Assembly (NCBI RefSeq): GCF_009557455.1
Contig: NZ_CP045651.1
Location: 2,170,001 to 2,234,000, forward strand
Reading direction: 5' to 3'
DNA from: Alistipes sp. dk3624
Lineage (GTDB): Bacteria; Bacteroidota; Bacteroidia; Bacteroidales; Rikenellaceae
Length of the DNA: 64,000 bases
Of this stretch, positions 8,507 through 22,435 are shown in pieces (positions within the stretch are counted from its first letter, which is position 1; each line of letters opens with the position of its first letter). Both the position numbers and the translations under genes were made by a program. The notes below the pieces were generated by a model that saw only the letters and a list, made by a program, of their open reading frames with translations, was not told the DNA's origin and searched no databases.

Positions 8507-9064
8507 ATGAGCGAAAAAGAGCAAAAACAGTGGTACGTGATCCGTGCCATCGGAGGTAAGGAAAAAAAGGTGAAGGAATACATCGAGACGGAAGTCCAGA
8601 ATTCTCACCTCGAAGACTATATCTCCCAGGTTCTGATTCCGACTGAGAAAGTTTACCAGATCAAAAACGGTAAAAAGATCAGCCGGGAAAAGGTCTCTTA
8701 TCCGGGCTATGTATTGGTCGAGGCCGCTCTCGTGGGCGAAATCCCGTTTATGCTTCGCAACACTCCCAACGTCTTAGGCTTCCTCGGAGACACGAAGGCT
8801 TCTTCCATGGTGGCAACCCCTCTCCGCCCTCAGGAAGTGAGCCGGATTTTAGGACGTGTCGACGAACTGAGCGTCAGCGAGGAGGAAAACGAAGTTCCTT
8901 TCTTCGAAGGAGAAACCGTCAAGGTTACCGATGGCCCATTCTCAAGCTTTTCGGGTACGATCGAGGCGGTGGACAACGAGCGGAAGAAACTCACGGTTTC
9001 CGTGAAGATATTCGGGCGCAAGACTCCTATGGAGTTGAGCTTTATGCAAGTAGAAAAAGAATAA
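8507..9064 (+). CDS. nusG: transcription termination/antitermination factor NusG
   Basis: A 185-residue protein with the N-terminal RNA-polymerase-binding NGN domain (KQWYVIRAIGGKEKKV at the start, YPGYVLVEA in the middle, residues 1-115). The C-terminal KOW domain (about 130-185) contains GETVKVTDGPFSSFSGTIE. It stimulates elongation and couples RNA polymerase to the ribosome. Position between secE and rplK is standard. Confidence 0.97.
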   Translation: MSEKEQKQWYVIRAIGGKEKKVKEYIETEVQNSHLEDYISQVLIPTEKVYQIKNGKKISREKVSYPGYVLVEAALVGEIPFMLRNTPNVLGFLGDTKASSMVATPLRPQEVSRILGRVDELSVSEEENEVPFFEGETVKVTDGPFSSFSGTIEAVDNERKKLTVSVKIFGRKTPMELSFMQVEKE

Positions 9065-9080
9065 TTAACCAAGGAAAATT

Positions 9081-9521
9081 ATGGCAAAAGAGGTTGCTGC
9101 GTTAATTAAACTGCAGATCAAAGGTGGTGCCGCCAATCCTTCGCCTCCGGTAGGGCCCGCTCTGGGTTCGAAAGGAGTGAACATCATGGACTTCTGTAAA
9201 CAGTTCAATGCGAGGACCCAGGACAAGGCAGGCAAGGTACTTCCTGTCATTATCACCGTTTATGGCGATAAGTCGTTCGACTTTATCATTAAGCAGCCGC
9301 CGGTAGCCGTACAGCTCAAGGAAGCCGCAAAGCTTCAGTCGGGTTCCGCCGAGCCGAACCGTAAAAAGGTAGGCAAGGTGACCTGGGATCAGATCAAGGA
9401 GATCGCCCAGGATAAAATGCCGGATATGAATTGCTTTACGCTTGAGTCCGCGATGCGGATGGTGGCCGGTACAGCACGTAGCATGGGTATCGATGTCGTT
9501 GGTGAATTTCCTAATTTGTAA
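9081..9521 (+). CDS. rplK: 50S ribosomal protein L11
   Basis: 146 residues. The N-terminal domain has [10 protein letters not shown], the proline-rich switch of the GTPase-associated centre, and the C-terminal rRNA-binding domain has [15 protein letters not shown]. It forms the stalk base with L10 and L7/L12, encoded just downstream. A TTG lies directly after its stop, but rplA starts further on. Confidence 0.98.
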   Translation: MAKEVAALIKLQIKGGAANPSPPVGPALGSKGVNIMDFCKQFNARTQDKAGKVLPVIITVYGDKSFDFIIKQPPVAVQLKEAAKLQSGSAEPNRKKVGKVTWDQIKEIAQDKMPDMNCFTLESAMRMVAGTARSMGIDVVGEFPNL

Positions 9522-9539
9522 TTGATAAAAATTACTGAA

Positions 9540-10238
9540 ATGAGTAAGCTGACCAAAAATAGAAAATTAGTTCTTGCTAAGATTGAACCGAATAAGGCGT
9601 ACAAGCTCAGCGAGGCGGCAGCTCTTCTAAAGGAGATTACCTTTACGAAATTCGATGCTTCCGTGGATTTGGACGTGCGACTTGGTGTTGATCCCCGTAA
9701 GTCCAACCAGATGGTAAGAGGTGTCGTTACGTTGCCTCACGGAACCGGGAAATCGGTTCGCGTGCTGGTGCTTTGTACTCCCGACAAGGAGACCGAAGCG
9801 ACCGAGGCAGGCGCCGATTACGTAGGTTTGGACGAATACATCGAGAAGATCAAAGGCGGTTGGACCGATGTGGACGTGATCATCACAACTCCTAATGTAA
9901 TGGCGAAGGTGGGTGCGCTCGGACGTATTCTGGGTCCCCGTGGCCTGATGCCGAACCCTAAGACGGGTACCGTTACGATGGAAGTCGGAAAGGCGGTAAA
10001 AGAGGTGAAAGCCGGTAAGATCGACTTCAAAGTCGACAAATTCGGTATCGTTCACTCTTCGATCGGCAAGATCGCGTTCTCTGCGGAACAGATCGTCGAC
10101 AATGCCAACGAGTTCATGAATGTAATCATGAAATTGAAACCGGCTACGGCTAAAGGTACTTACGTGAAGAGTATATTTCTCTCTACTACGATGAGCCCGG
10201 GCTTGCAGATTGATCCCAAATCCCTTGAAAACAAATAA
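9540..10238 (+). CDS. rplA: 50S ribosomal protein L1
   Basis: The start is set at the ATG at 9540 (MSKLTKNRK), giving 232 residues, the normal length. The in-frame TTG at 9522 abuts the rplK stop and would add six uncharacteristic residues. The signature [20 protein letters not shown] is present. L1 forms the mobile L1 stalk on 23S rRNA and in many bacteria represses its own operon. Confidence 0.97.
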   Translation: MSKLTKNRKLVLAKIEPNKAYKLSEAAALLKEITFTKFDASVDLDVRLGVDPRKSNQMVRGVVTLPHGTGKSVRVLVLCTPDKETEATEAGADYVGLDEYIEKIKGGWTDVDVIITTPNVMAKVGALGRILGPRGLMPNPKTGTVTMEVGKAVKEVKAGKIDFKVDKFGIVHSSIGKIAFSAEQIVDNANEFMNVIMKLKPATAKGTYVKSIFLSTTMSPGLQIDPKSLENK

Positions 10239-10249
10239 ACCGAAAGACG

Positions 10250-10771
10250 ATGAACAGGGAAGAGAAAAAAGTTGTAATTGATAGTCTGGCCGAGAAGCTC
10301 ACCGCATACGCTCACTACTACATTACCGATACTTCGGAACTGAACGCAGAGCAGACCGCTGCTTTGAGAAAGCTTTGTTTCGAAAAGGAAGTGAAGCTGG
10401 TGGTTGCGAAGAATACGTTGTTTATCAAGGCTCTCGAACAGACCGGGAAGATTAACGAGGAGGTGCTCCCTTCGCTGAAAGGCGAAACGGCGATCATGTT
10501 CGCCAACGTGGGTAAGAGTCCTGCCAAGTTGATCAAGGAGTTCCGCAAGGCGAATCCGAAACCGGTTCTGAAAGCTGCATGCGTGGAAGATTGCATCTAT
10601 CTGGGCGATGCCGCCGTAGAGGAACTGGTTAACATCAAGTCGCGCGAAGAGCTTATTGGTGACATCATCGGACTGTTGCAGTCTCCCGCGAAGAACGTTA
10701 TCTCCGCACTGCAGGGTTCTGCCGGACAAAAAATCGCAGGGTTGGTTAAAACCCTCGAAGCAAGGGGATAA
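10250..10771 (+). CDS. rplJ: 50S ribosomal protein L10
   Basis: 173 residues. The N-terminal rRNA-binding domain (MNREEKKVVIDSLAEKL; VVAKNTLFIKAL) is followed by a C-terminal helix that anchors L7/L12 dimers. It lies only 11 bp after rplA, so there is no room for the L10-binding leader known upstream of rplJ in E. coli. Confidence 0.97.
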   Translation: MNREEKKVVIDSLAEKLTAYAHYYITDTSELNAEQTAALRKLCFEKEVKLVVAKNTLFIKALEQTGKINEEVLPSLKGETAIMFANVGKSPAKLIKEFRKANPKPVLKAACVEDCIYLGDAAVEELVNIKSREELIGDIIGLLQSPAKNVISALQGSAGQKIAGLVKTLEARG

Positions 10772-10895
10772 TATTTCCGGACGGTTTGCCGGAGGGCGTT
10801 ATCGAAAATCCGCCTGAGTCCGCTGCCGAAGGAATGGTTCCCGAAAATTAACCAAAACGTTTAAAAGTCAAACATTTTAAAAATTTTATATTACG

Positions 10896-11273
10896 ATGGC
10901 CGATATCAAAAAATTAGCTGAGGAGTTGGTTAACTTGACAGTTAAAGAAGTAAACGAACTTGCCAATGTTCTGAAAGAAGAATACGGAATTGAGCCCGCT
11001 GCTGCTGCTGTTGCCGTTGCCGCTGCTCCTGCTGCCGACGGTGGCGCCGCTGCTGCTGAGAAAACGTCTTTCGACGTGATCCTGAAGAGCGCAGGTCAGG
11101 CGAAACTGCAGGTAGTGAAAGTAGTGAAAGACATTACCGGTCTGGGTCTGAAAGAGGCTAAGGATCTGGTTGATGGCGCACCGAAAGCTATCAAAGAAGG
11201 CGTTTCCAAAGAAGAAGCAGAACAGGTTAAATCTCAGCTCGAAGAAGCTGGCGCTGAAGTTGAAGTTAAGTAG
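10896..11273 (+). CDS. rplL: 50S ribosomal protein L7/L12
   Basis: 125 residues. An N-terminal dimerisation helix is followed by the flexible Ala-rich hinge (about 35-52) and the C-terminal factor-binding domain ending in the segment [20 protein letters not shown]. It is the stalk protein that recruits EF-Tu and EF-G, both encoded in this window. A 124-bp gap separates it from rplJ. Confidence 0.98.
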   Translation: MADIKKLAEELVNLTVKEVNELANVLKEEYGIEPAAAAVAVAAAPAADGGAAAAEKTSFDVILKSAGQAKLQVVKVVKDITGLGLKEAKDLVDGAPKAIKEGVSKEEAEQVKSQLEEAGAEVEVK

Positions 11274-11300
11274 TAACTGCTTATAGTTCAGAACATATCG

Positions 11301-11336
11301 GGTGTAGAGTCTATTCTGATAGACTCTATACCTTTT
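11301..11336 (+). terminator. terminator/attenuator hairpin between rplL and rpoB
   Basis: GGTGTAGAGTCTAT (11301-11314) pairs with ATAGACTCTATACC (11319-11332) over 14 bp with one G-U, loop TCTG, then TTTT. It lies in the 270-bp rplL-rpoB gap. Many bacteria have a partial attenuator here that lowers rpoBC relative to ribosomal protein genes. A second weaker hairpin (GCCC-TAC-GGGC, framed by TAACC/GGTTA) lies at about 11371-11394. Confidence 0.8.
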
Positions 11337-11543
11337 CTCATTTAACAGAAGCAACAGCCAGTAACCGGGCCCTACGGGCGGTTATGTTTTGCAAAAAGAG
11401 ATGGCAGGGGTGGAAAACCAGTGATCCCGAACGGATTTTTCCGATCGGTCGTTTGAACTGCCGGGTCAGTTGCCGCGTTTGAAACTGAAAGCAGAAGCGC
11501 ATTTCAAATCAGTTCTTATCTTCAACTTTAATTATTGGATACA

Positions 11544-14500
11544 ATGTCTTCAAAAACAGATAATCAGCGTATTAGCTTTTCTTCCGTAAAAAACAGATTG
11601 CATTATCCCGATTTTTTGGAGGTGCAACTCAAATCATTTCAAGACTTTTTCCAATTAGATACCACGGCCGAGAACCGCAAAAACGAAGGGCTGTACAAGG
11701 TGTTCATGGAGAACTTCCCGATAACCGATACGCGTAACAACTTCGTGCTGGAATTCATCGATTATTACGTGGATCCGCCCCGTTACGGCCAGGACGAGTG
11801 TCTCGAACGCGGACTGACGTACAGCGTACCGCTGAAAGCGAAGCTGAAGCTGTACTGTACCGATCCCGAACACGAGGACTTCGATACGGTGATTCAGGAC
11901 GTTTACTTCGGCACCATTCCCTATATGACTCCGCGCGGCACGTTCATTATCAACGGCGCCGAACGCGTAATCGTATCGCAGTTGCACCGTTCCCCGGGGG
12001 TGTTCTTCGGTCAGAGCACCCATACCAATGGAACCAAACTCTATTCGGCCCGTATCATCCCGTTTAAAGGGTCGTGGATCGAGTTTGCGACGGACATCAA
12101 CAACGTGATGTACGCCTATATCGACCGAAAGAAGAAATTGCCGGTAACCACGCTGCTCCGTGCGATCGGATTCGAGAGCGACCGGCAGATCTTAGAGATA
12201 TTTAACCTTGCGGAGGATGTAAAGGTTACTAAAGCCAACCTGAAGAAGATGGTCGGACAGCGGCTGGCTGCCCGGGTGCTGAAGACATGGGTTGAAGACT
12301 TTGTGGACGAAGATACCGGAGAGGTGGTTTCGATCGAACGAAACGAGATCATCATCGACCGGGAGACCGTCCTCGAAGAGAGCCATATTGAAGACATTAT
12401 CGAGTCGGGCGCCAAAAGCATCCTAATCCATAAGGAGGCCCAGAACGGCACCGATTTCTCCATCGTATACAATACCCTGCAGAAAGACCCGTGCAACTCC
12501 GAAAAAGAGGCCGTCGTCTATATCTACCGCCAGTTGCGTAACTCGGAGCCGCCCGACGAGGCGACTGCGCGCGACGTGATCGAAAAGCTGTTCTTTTCGG
12601 ACAAGCGTTACGATCTGGGAGATGTGGGGCGTTTCCGTATCAACAAGAAACTGGATCTGGACATCTCTCCGGACGTAAGGATCCTGACGCGGGAGGATAT
12701 CATCGCCATCATCCGTTACCTGATTCTGCTGATCAACTCGCAGACCGACGTGGACGATATCGACCACTTGTCGAACCGCCGCGTACGCACGGTGGGCGAG
12801 CAGTTGGCCAACCAGTTCAGCGTAGGTTTCGTCCGCATGGCGCGTACGATCCGCGAACGGATGAACGTGCGCGACAACGAAGTGTTTACACCGGTAGACC
12901 TGATCAATGCCAAAACGCTGTCGTCGGTCATCAATTCGTTCTTCGGAACGAACCAACTGTCGCAGTTCATGGATCAGACCAATCCGCTGGCCGAAATGAC
13001 CCATAAGCGCCGCCTGTCGGCTCTGGGGCCCGGCGGTCTGTCGCGTGAACGCGCCGGATTCGAAGTGCGCGACGTGCACTATACCCATTACGGCCGTCTG
13101 TGTCCGATCGAAACGCCGGAAGGCCCGAACATCGGATTGATTTCGTCGCTGTGCGTTTACGCGAAAATCAGCGACATGGGCTTTATCGAAACGCCGTACC
13201 GCAAAGTGGCGGACGGACGGGTCGATCTGACGGATAAAGGGATTCATTATTTCAGCGCCGAAGAGGAGGAAGGACTGACCATTGCGCAGGCCAACGCTCC
13301 GCTGAACGATGCGGGCGAGTTCCTCGTGCCGGACAAGATCAAAGCGCGCGACAACGGCGATTTTCCGGTGGTGACGGCTACGGAAGTGGATCTGATGGAC
13401 GTTGCGCCGAACCAGATTTCGTCGATCGCCGCCAGCCTGATCCCGTTCCTCGAACACGACGATGCCAACCGTGCGCTGATGGGATCGAACATGATGCGTC
13501 AGGCCGTGCCGTTGGTGATGCCGGAGGCTCCGATCGTCGGAACGGGTCTGGAAAAAGACATGATCGCCGACAGCCGGATCCAGATCGTCGCCGAAGGCGA
13601 AGGAGAAGTCGTCTTCTCGGACGCGACGCAGATTCAGGTCAAATACGAACGTACCGAAGACCAGAAGATCGTTACGTTCGATCCGGAAGTGACGACCTAT
13701 CGTCTGCCGCGCTATCGTAAGACCAATCAGAGCACGTCGATGACCCTGAAACCCCTGGTTCGCAAGGGCGATAAAGTGACCAAAGGGCAGATCATGACCG
13801 AAGGTTATTCTACGCAGGGCGGCGAGCTGGCGCTGGGGCGCAACCTGAAAGTGGCGTTCATGCCGTGGAAGGGTTACAACTTCGAGGATGCCATCGTGAT
13901 CTCGGAACGCGTGATCCGCGAGGATATCTTCACTTCGGTGCATGTCGACGAATATATTATGGAAGTGCGCGATACCAAACGCGGTGTCGAGGAGCTTACT
14001 TCCGACATTCCGAACGTCAGCGAAGACGCTACGAAAGATCTCGACGAGAACGGTATCATCCGCATCGGCGCCAATGTGCAGCCGGGCGATATCCTGATCG
14101 GTAAGATCACGCCGAAAGGGGAGAGCGATCCTTCGCCGGAAGAGAAACTGCTGCGTGCGATCTTCGGCGACAAGGCCGGCGATGTGAAAGACGCTTCGCT
14201 GAAGGCGCAGCCTTCGCTGTTCGGCGTCGTGGTCGATAAGAAACTGTTCAGCCGCGCCAATAAGGACGGCAAGAAGAGCAAGGCTTCCGAAAAGGCGCAG
14301 TTGGAAAAGATGGAGACCGAGTTCTTGCAGCAGGCCGATGCGCTGAAAGAGCGTCTGATCGAAAAACTGTGGACGTTGCTCAAAGACAAATCGACGATCG
14401 GTATCCGCGATTATTTCGGGGTGGAACTGGTCCCGCAGGGGACGCGTTTCTCGCAGAAAATGCTGGCCGAACTCGACTACCTGAATATCGGCACCGATAA

Positions 14501-15362
14501 ATGGACGGGCGACGCGCGTCTGGATACGCTGATCGAACAGACGATCAACAACTATACGATCAAGTACAAGGAACTGGATGCGGTTCTCAAGCGCGAGAAA
14601 TACAACCTGACCAACGGGGACGAACTCCCGACCGGAATTATCCAGCTGGCCAAAGTGTACATTGCCAAGAAGCGCAAGTTGCGCGTGGGAGACAAGATGG
14701 CCGGCCGTCACGGAAACAAGGGGATCGTGGCGCGGATCGTTCGCGACGAGGACATGCCGTTCCTCGAAGACGGTTCGATCGTCGACATCGTGCTGAACCC
14801 GCTGGGCGTGCCTTCGCGTATGAACCTCGGACAGATTTACGAGACCGTGCTCGGATGGGCCGGCCGCGAACTCGGTCTGAAGTTCGCCACGCCGATTTTC
14901 GACGGGGCTTCGCTGGAGCAGATCAACGAATATACGGCTCAGGCCGGCGTACCGCGCAGTGGTCGCACCTATCTGCGAGACGGCGGTACCGGTGAGCAGT
15001 TCGACCAGCCGGCGACCGTCGGGGTGATCTACATGCTGAAACTCGGCCATATGGTCGACGACAAGATGCATGCCCGTTCGATCGGCCCGTACTCGCTGAT
15101 TACGCAGCAGCCGCTGGGCGGTAAAGCGCAGTTCGGCGGTCAGCGTTTCGGAGAGATGGAGGTTTGGGCGCTCGAGGCGTTCGGCGCATCGAACATTTTG
15201 CAGGAGATCCTGACGATCAAGTCGGACGACGTGATGGGACGTGCCAAGGCCTATGAAGCGATTGTCAAGGGCGACAACATGCCGCAGCCCGGCATTCCGG
15301 AATCGCTGAACGTGTTGCTGCACGAACTCAGGGGATTGGCCATCAGCGTCAAGCTGGACTAA
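11544..15362 (+). CDS. rpoB: DNA-directed RNA polymerase subunit beta
   Basis: The start is the ATG at 11544 ([12 protein letters not shown]), giving 1272 residues. The TTG at 11535 would only add three residues. It includes the rifampicin-pocket region [32 protein letters not shown] (read in two parts: the [10 protein letters not shown] core and the [12 protein letters not shown] core) with wild-type-looking residues. The hybrid-binding [12 protein letters not shown] and the C-terminal [13 protein letters not shown] are also present. It builds the catalytic core with RpoC downstream and RpoA at 59809. Confidence 0.98.
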   Translation: MSSKTDNQRISFSSVKNRLHYPDFLEVQLKSFQDFFQLDTTAENRKNEGLYKVFMENFPITDTRNNFVLEFIDYYVDPPRYGQDECLERGLTYSVPLKAKLKLYCTDPEHEDFDTVIQDVYFGTIPYMTPRGTFIINGAERVIVSQLHRSPGVFFGQSTHTNGTKLYSARIIPFKGSWIEFATDINNVMYAYIDRKKKLPVTTLLRAIGFESDRQILEIFNLAEDVKVTKANLKKMVGQRLAARVLKTWVEDFVDEDTGEVVSIERNEIIIDRETVLEESHIEDIIESGAKSILIHKEAQNGTDFSIVYNTLQKDPCNSEKEAVVYIYRQLRNSEPPDEATARDVIEKLFFSDKRYDLGDVGRFRINKKLDLDISPDVRILTREDIIAIIRYLILLINSQTDVDDIDHLSNRRVRTVGEQLANQFSVGFVRMARTIRERMNVRDNEVFTPVDLINAKTLSSVINSFFGTNQLSQFMDQTNPLAEMTHKRRLSALGPGGLSRERAGFEVRDVHYTHYGRLCPIETPEGPNIGLISSLCVYAKISDMGFIETPYRKVADGRVDLTDKGIHYFSAEEEEGLTIAQANAPLNDAGEFLVPDKIKARDNGDFPVVTATEVDLMDVAPNQISSIAASLIPFLEHDDANRALMGSNMMRQAVPLVMPEAPIVGTGLEKDMIADSRIQIVAEGEGEVVFSDATQIQVKYERTEDQKIVTFDPEVTTYRLPRYRKTNQSTSMTLKPLVRKGDKVTKGQIMTEGYSTQGGELALGRNLKVAFMPWKGYNFEDAIVISERVIREDIFTSVHVDEYIMEVRDTKRGVEELTSDIPNVSEDATKDLDENGIIRIGANVQPGDILIGKITPKGESDPSPEEKLLRAIFGDKAGDVKDASLKAQPSLFGVVVDKKLFSRANKDGKKSKASEKAQLEKMETEFLQQADALKERLIEKLWTLLKDKSTIGIRDYFGVELVPQGTRFSQKMLAELDYLNIGTDKWTGDARLDTLIEQTINNYTIKYKELDAVLKREKYNLTNGDELPTGIIQLAKVYIAKKRKLRVGDKMAGRHGNKGIVARIVRDEDMPFLEDGSIVDIVLNPLGVPSRMNLGQIYETVLGWAGRELGLKFATPIFDGASLEQINEYTAQAGVPRSGRTYLRDGGTGEQFDQPATVGVIYMLKLGHMVDDKMHARSIGPYSLITQQPLGGKAQFGGQRFGEMEVWALEAFGASNILQEILTIKSDDVMGRAKAYEAIVKGDNMPQPGIPESLNVLLHELRGLAISVKLD

Positions 15363-15467
15363 AAGTGCGTCGGCCGGAGAGCGGTGTTGCTGACGAACGG
15401 CGGAAGATCCCGAGTTCGCCGCGGCTCGAAGGTTTACTTGTTGAAGAATAAATAAAAGTTTAAAAAT

Positions 15468-19721
<4,254 letters not shown>

Positions 19722-19740
19722 CCGAGTACGGAAAACGATA

Positions 19741-19778
19741 AAGCGAAGGCCCGGGATCATTCCCGGGCCTTCGCTTTT
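19741..19778. terminator. bidirectional terminator closing the tuf-rpoC operon
   Basis: A perfect 16-bp stem (19741-19756 with 19761-19776, core GCGAAGGCCCGGGA) with loop TCAT is followed by a short T-run. It also serves the convergent GH32-like gene, whose stop is at 19792. Confidence 0.9.
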
Positions 19779-19791
19779 TGGATGCGGACGG

Positions 19792-21231
19792 TTATTCGCA
19801 TACCCGGACGACCAGATCCTTTACGGTCAGGCCGGGGGCCGTCGACCGGAAAGAGACTCCCGTCCCGAGGCTGTCGTAGATGCGCATCGTGAAGCAGTAG
19901 GCGTCGTTGACGAAGCATTCGGCGATCGTGCCGTCGACGAAGAGCCGGATCTTCAACGGGGCGTACGGATCGATGCCGCACTTTCTTTGGAAGGTGCGGT
20001 ACCGGCTGCCGATTCCGATCTCGCCGGTCTGAAAATCGACGGTCAGACTGTACCCTTCCGTCCGGTCGGCGGACTCCCTGAAACGGAGCGTCGCCTGTCC
20101 GAAGCCGCTCTGCGGAAACAGCGTCGCCGTCAGCATGTAATTCTCGGGCAGGTCGTACCGGGTATTCAATTCGACCCGTTTTTCCCGCAACGCCGTCCGG
20201 TCGAACAGCCGGACGACTTCCCGCACGGGGCGCTGATACAGTTGGCCTGCTGCATCGGCGTATAGTTCCCGGGGCATGCTCAGCGTGCCGCCCCATTCGT
20301 ATTCTCCCGCATCCGAGTCGTTTTTATAATCGCCGATCCATCCGATCAGTATCCTGCGTTTCCCGTCGGACATGGTTTTGGCCACCCGGAGGTCTCCGCA
20401 GTCGTAGGGCTGTACGGGCGGGTCGATCGCCCCCGTATCGCGTACCTGCATATAGTGATAATCGGCGCAGTTGACGTTCCACAAGCCGTTCAGCTCGAAC
20501 AGGTCGGGACAGTCGCCCGAAACGGAAGCCGGGTAGACGACGAGCGGCGCGTGCGGCGTCCAGTGCGTCAGATCGCGGGACGTGTACAGGCCGACGTTCG
20601 GCGCCGAGCCGTCGGCGAGCATGGCGTGCAAGGCGAGCCACCATCGGTTCTCCCGGCCGTTCCACACGACGTGCGGATCGCGGAAAGCCTGGTGATGGTA
20701 GATCTGTTTGTCGTCGATCGCTCCGTTGATCGTTTTGTTCCAATAAATCTTTCCGTCGGCATAGAACGTATATTCCGGATGTTTCGTCCAGTGGATCAGG
20801 TCGACGCTTCGCGCCTGCATCACTTTCTGATCGCCGAGTGGATCGTTGCTGTTTTTGCCGGTGTAGAACAAGTAGAAGGTTCCGCCGTGTTCGACGACGC
20901 TTCCCGTCCAGATACTCTCCCAGTCCGGTCCCAGCGGGTCGGAACCTTTAATCAGCGCGTTCGGAAGTTCCTGCCAACGCAGCAGGTCGCGGCTGACGAC
21001 GTGCGCCCAATCCGGGCCTTTCAGGTAAAAGAGATGGTAGTCTCCTTTCCAGTAGAACGGGATGACGTCTCCCGCCTTCGCGTCCTGAGGACGGAAATGT
21101 AAGGTCGGTTTCGTGTTCGCCGTTTGTTGCGGCGAACGCGGAGCGGATGCCGGTAGCGTGACGGCTGAAAAAACGGATAACAAGACGGTCAGCGCCGCTC
21201 GGCGGCAACGGTTCGGATGGATTCGTTTCAT
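19792..21231 (-). CDS. secreted GH32-like beta-propeller enzyme with altered catalytic motifs
   Basis: 479 residues with a signal peptide (basic MKRIHPNRCRR, hydrophobic core, cleavage near PASA at residue 30). The propeller shows GDYHLFYLKG, WTGSVVEHGGTFYLFYTG, FRDPHVVW (D185, the transition-state-stabiliser RDP motif) and GDCPDLFEL. A C-terminal beta-sandwich follows (about 330-479; FVDGTIAECFVN). Family GH32 enzymes hydrolyse fructans or sucrose. The canonical WMNDPNG nucleophile motif is missing, the equivalent position reading GDVIPFYW (D55 the candidate nucleophile). The acid/base EC motif is DC (D240). Either a divergent subfamily with another substrate, or reduced activity. The neighbours do not show the substrate. 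Confidence 0.75.
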   Translation of the reverse strand: MKRIHPNRCRRAALTVLLSVFSAVTLPASAPRSPQQTANTKPTLHFRPQDAKAGDVIPFYWKGDYHLFYLKGPDWAHVVSRDLLRWQELPNALIKGSDPLGPDWESIWTGSVVEHGGTFYLFYTGKNSNDPLGDQKVMQARSVDLIHWTKHPEYTFYADGKIYWNKTINGAIDDKQIYHHQAFRDPHVVWNGRENRWWLALHAMLADGSAPNVGLYTSRDLTHWTPHAPLVVYPASVSGDCPDLFELNGLWNVNCADYHYMQVRDTGAIDPPVQPYDCGDLRVAKTMSDGKRRILIGWIGDYKNDSDAGEYEWGGTLSMPRELYADAAGQLYQRPVREVVRLFDRTALREKRVELNTRYDLPENYMLTATLFPQSGFGQATLRFRESADRTEGYSLTVDFQTGEIGIGSRYRTFQRKCGIDPYAPLKIRLFVDGTIAECFVNDAYCFTMRIYDSLGTGVSFRSTAPGLTVKDLVVRVCE

Positions 21232-21253
21232 AGTCGGGAAGATCGGTTTTATT

Positions 21254-21289
21254 CAAAGTTATGATTTTTTACGTATTATTATAACTTTG
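21254..21289. promoter_or_regulatory. divergent promoter pair (GH32-like gene, minus; YbaK-type gene, plus)
   Basis: The two -7 elements are both TAACTTTG. One is on the plus strand at 21282-21289, the other on the minus strand at 21261-21254. They face away from each other with 20 bp between. The leaders are very short (about 10 nt to the ATG at 21305 and about 17 nt to the ATG at 21231). The -33 elements are poor, so an activator is possible. Confidence 0.65.
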
Positions 21290-21304
21290 TATCGAAATTC
21301 CCGA

Positions 21305-21799
21305 ATGATGGATCGTAAGCAAATCGTTTTTGATTATTTGGGCCGGTATGCCTTGAGGTACGACTATTACGAGCATCCGGCGGCCCCGACGATCGAACTG
21401 GCCCGGCTGTATTGGCGCGACGACGGCTCGAAACACTGCAAAAATCTTTTTTTCCGCAATCATAAAGGCGACCGGCATTACCTCGTCGTTTTCGACTGCG
21501 ACCGAAATCTGGCGATCCGCGATCTCGAACGCCGGCTGCGACAGGGAAAGCTCTCGTTCGCTTCCGAACAGCGGATGGAACGGTATCTGGGACTCCGTCC
21601 GGGTTCCGTATCGCCGTTCGGACTGATCAACGACACGGAAAATCACGTGCACCTGTTTCTCGACCGGAATCTGCGGCAGCAGCACTCCCTGAGCTTTCAT
21701 CCGAACGACAACACGGGGACGATCGTGATCCCGCAAGCCGAATTCATCAGATATCTCGACGGATGCGGGAACAGCTATGAGTTTATCGATTTGTATTGA
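21305..21799 (+). CDS. YbaK/ProX-type aminoacyl-tRNA deacylase
   Basis: The start is at the ATG at 21305 just after the promoter, giving 164 residues; the next codon is also ATG. The open frame extends upstream but crosses the promoter. The domain matches the prolyl-tRNA editing (YbaK/ProXp) fold: YYEHPAAPTIELARLYW, CKNLFFRNHKGDRHYLVVF, LGLRPGSVSPFGLINDTEN. Known members hydrolyse mischarged tRNA, such as Ala- or Cys-tRNA-Pro, in trans. It is divergent from the GH32-like gene and probably functionally unrelated to it. Confidence 0.85.
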   Translation: MMDRKQIVFDYLGRYALRYDYYEHPAAPTIELARLYWRDDGSKHCKNLFFRNHKGDRHYLVVFDCDRNLAIRDLERRLRQGKLSFASEQRMERYLGLRPGSVSPFGLINDTENHVHLFLDRNLRQQHSLSFHPNDNTGTIVIPQAEFIRYLDGCGNSYEFIDLY

Positions 21800-21822
21800 T
21801 TCGGGGCGCTGCGGGTCTTCCG

Positions 21823-22278
21823 TCAATCGTCGCGCGGTTCTTTTTCCCGGTCGATCGGCTCTCCCTTCGCATTGAACATGAGCTCGGTACGGTTCGAAAG
21901 TTTGATTTCGGTGTTTTTACCGTCTCGTTTGGCAGCCTGTACTTCGCATCCCGGGAAGCGGTCTCTCGCGTATTGCAGGATATCGGCCGGGATGGCGCTC
22001 TGCGGAACGGAACCGACCTTGGCGTCCATTTCGGTCCACATTCCTTTGTGGTTGAACGCTACGGCCACCCCGTTTTCCATCAGGACGTCGTAGGTGGTCG
22101 CCGACCCTTTCGGTTCAATCTTTATGATCGATATTCGGGTGTCCGAGAAGTGCTCGGAGAGGAATTTTCGTGCCTGGACGGGCAGCCTCTCCGGATTGGT
22201 CGTGGTTATTTTGTCTCCGCCTCGCGCCGCTGTCAGCGAGATCAGCAGGCATAGCAGGACGAACAGCGTTTTTTTCAT
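21823..22278 (-). CDS. PepSY-like periplasmic protein
   Basis: 151 residues. The signal peptide MKKTLFVLLCLLISLTAARG is followed by two repeats of the short PepSY-like (DUF2874) unit: LPVQARKFLSEHFSDTRI...KIEPKG...YDVLMENGVAVAFNHKGMW, then IPADILQYARDRFPGCEV...KLSNRTELMFNAKGE. Such proteins are common, abundant and poorly understood periplasmic proteins of Bacteroidales. No clear promoter is seen in the 150 bp upstream, and it is separated from the export operon by that operon's terminator. Confidence 0.75.
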   Translation of the reverse strand: MKKTLFVLLCLLISLTAARGGDKITTTNPERLPVQARKFLSEHFSDTRISIIKIEPKGSATTYDVLMENGVAVAFNHKGMWTEMDAKVGSVPQSAIPADILQYARDRFPGCEVQAAKRDGKNTEIKLSNRTELMFNAKGEPIDREKEPRDD

Positions 22279-22360
22279 AACGGACGTTTTAACGGATTCT
22301 TACCCTGTGACGAAGGCAAAGCCGGTGCCAGATCCGGAGGGCTCCGTCGGACGCGGCGTA

Positions 22361-22399
22361 AAAAAGAACGGGCCGTCCTTGTGCGAAGGGAGGCCCGTT
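22361..22399 (-). terminator. terminator of the tripartite export operon
   Basis: On the minus strand AACGGGCC (22399-22392) pairs with GGCCCGTT (22374-22367), with an inner CCTT/AAGG helix, followed by CTTTTTT. It lies 37 bp after the stop of the outer-membrane protein gene. Confidence 0.85.
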
Positions 22400-22435
22400 A
22401 GGAGATGTAAGGGAACGGATCGATTTGTCGCGGGA

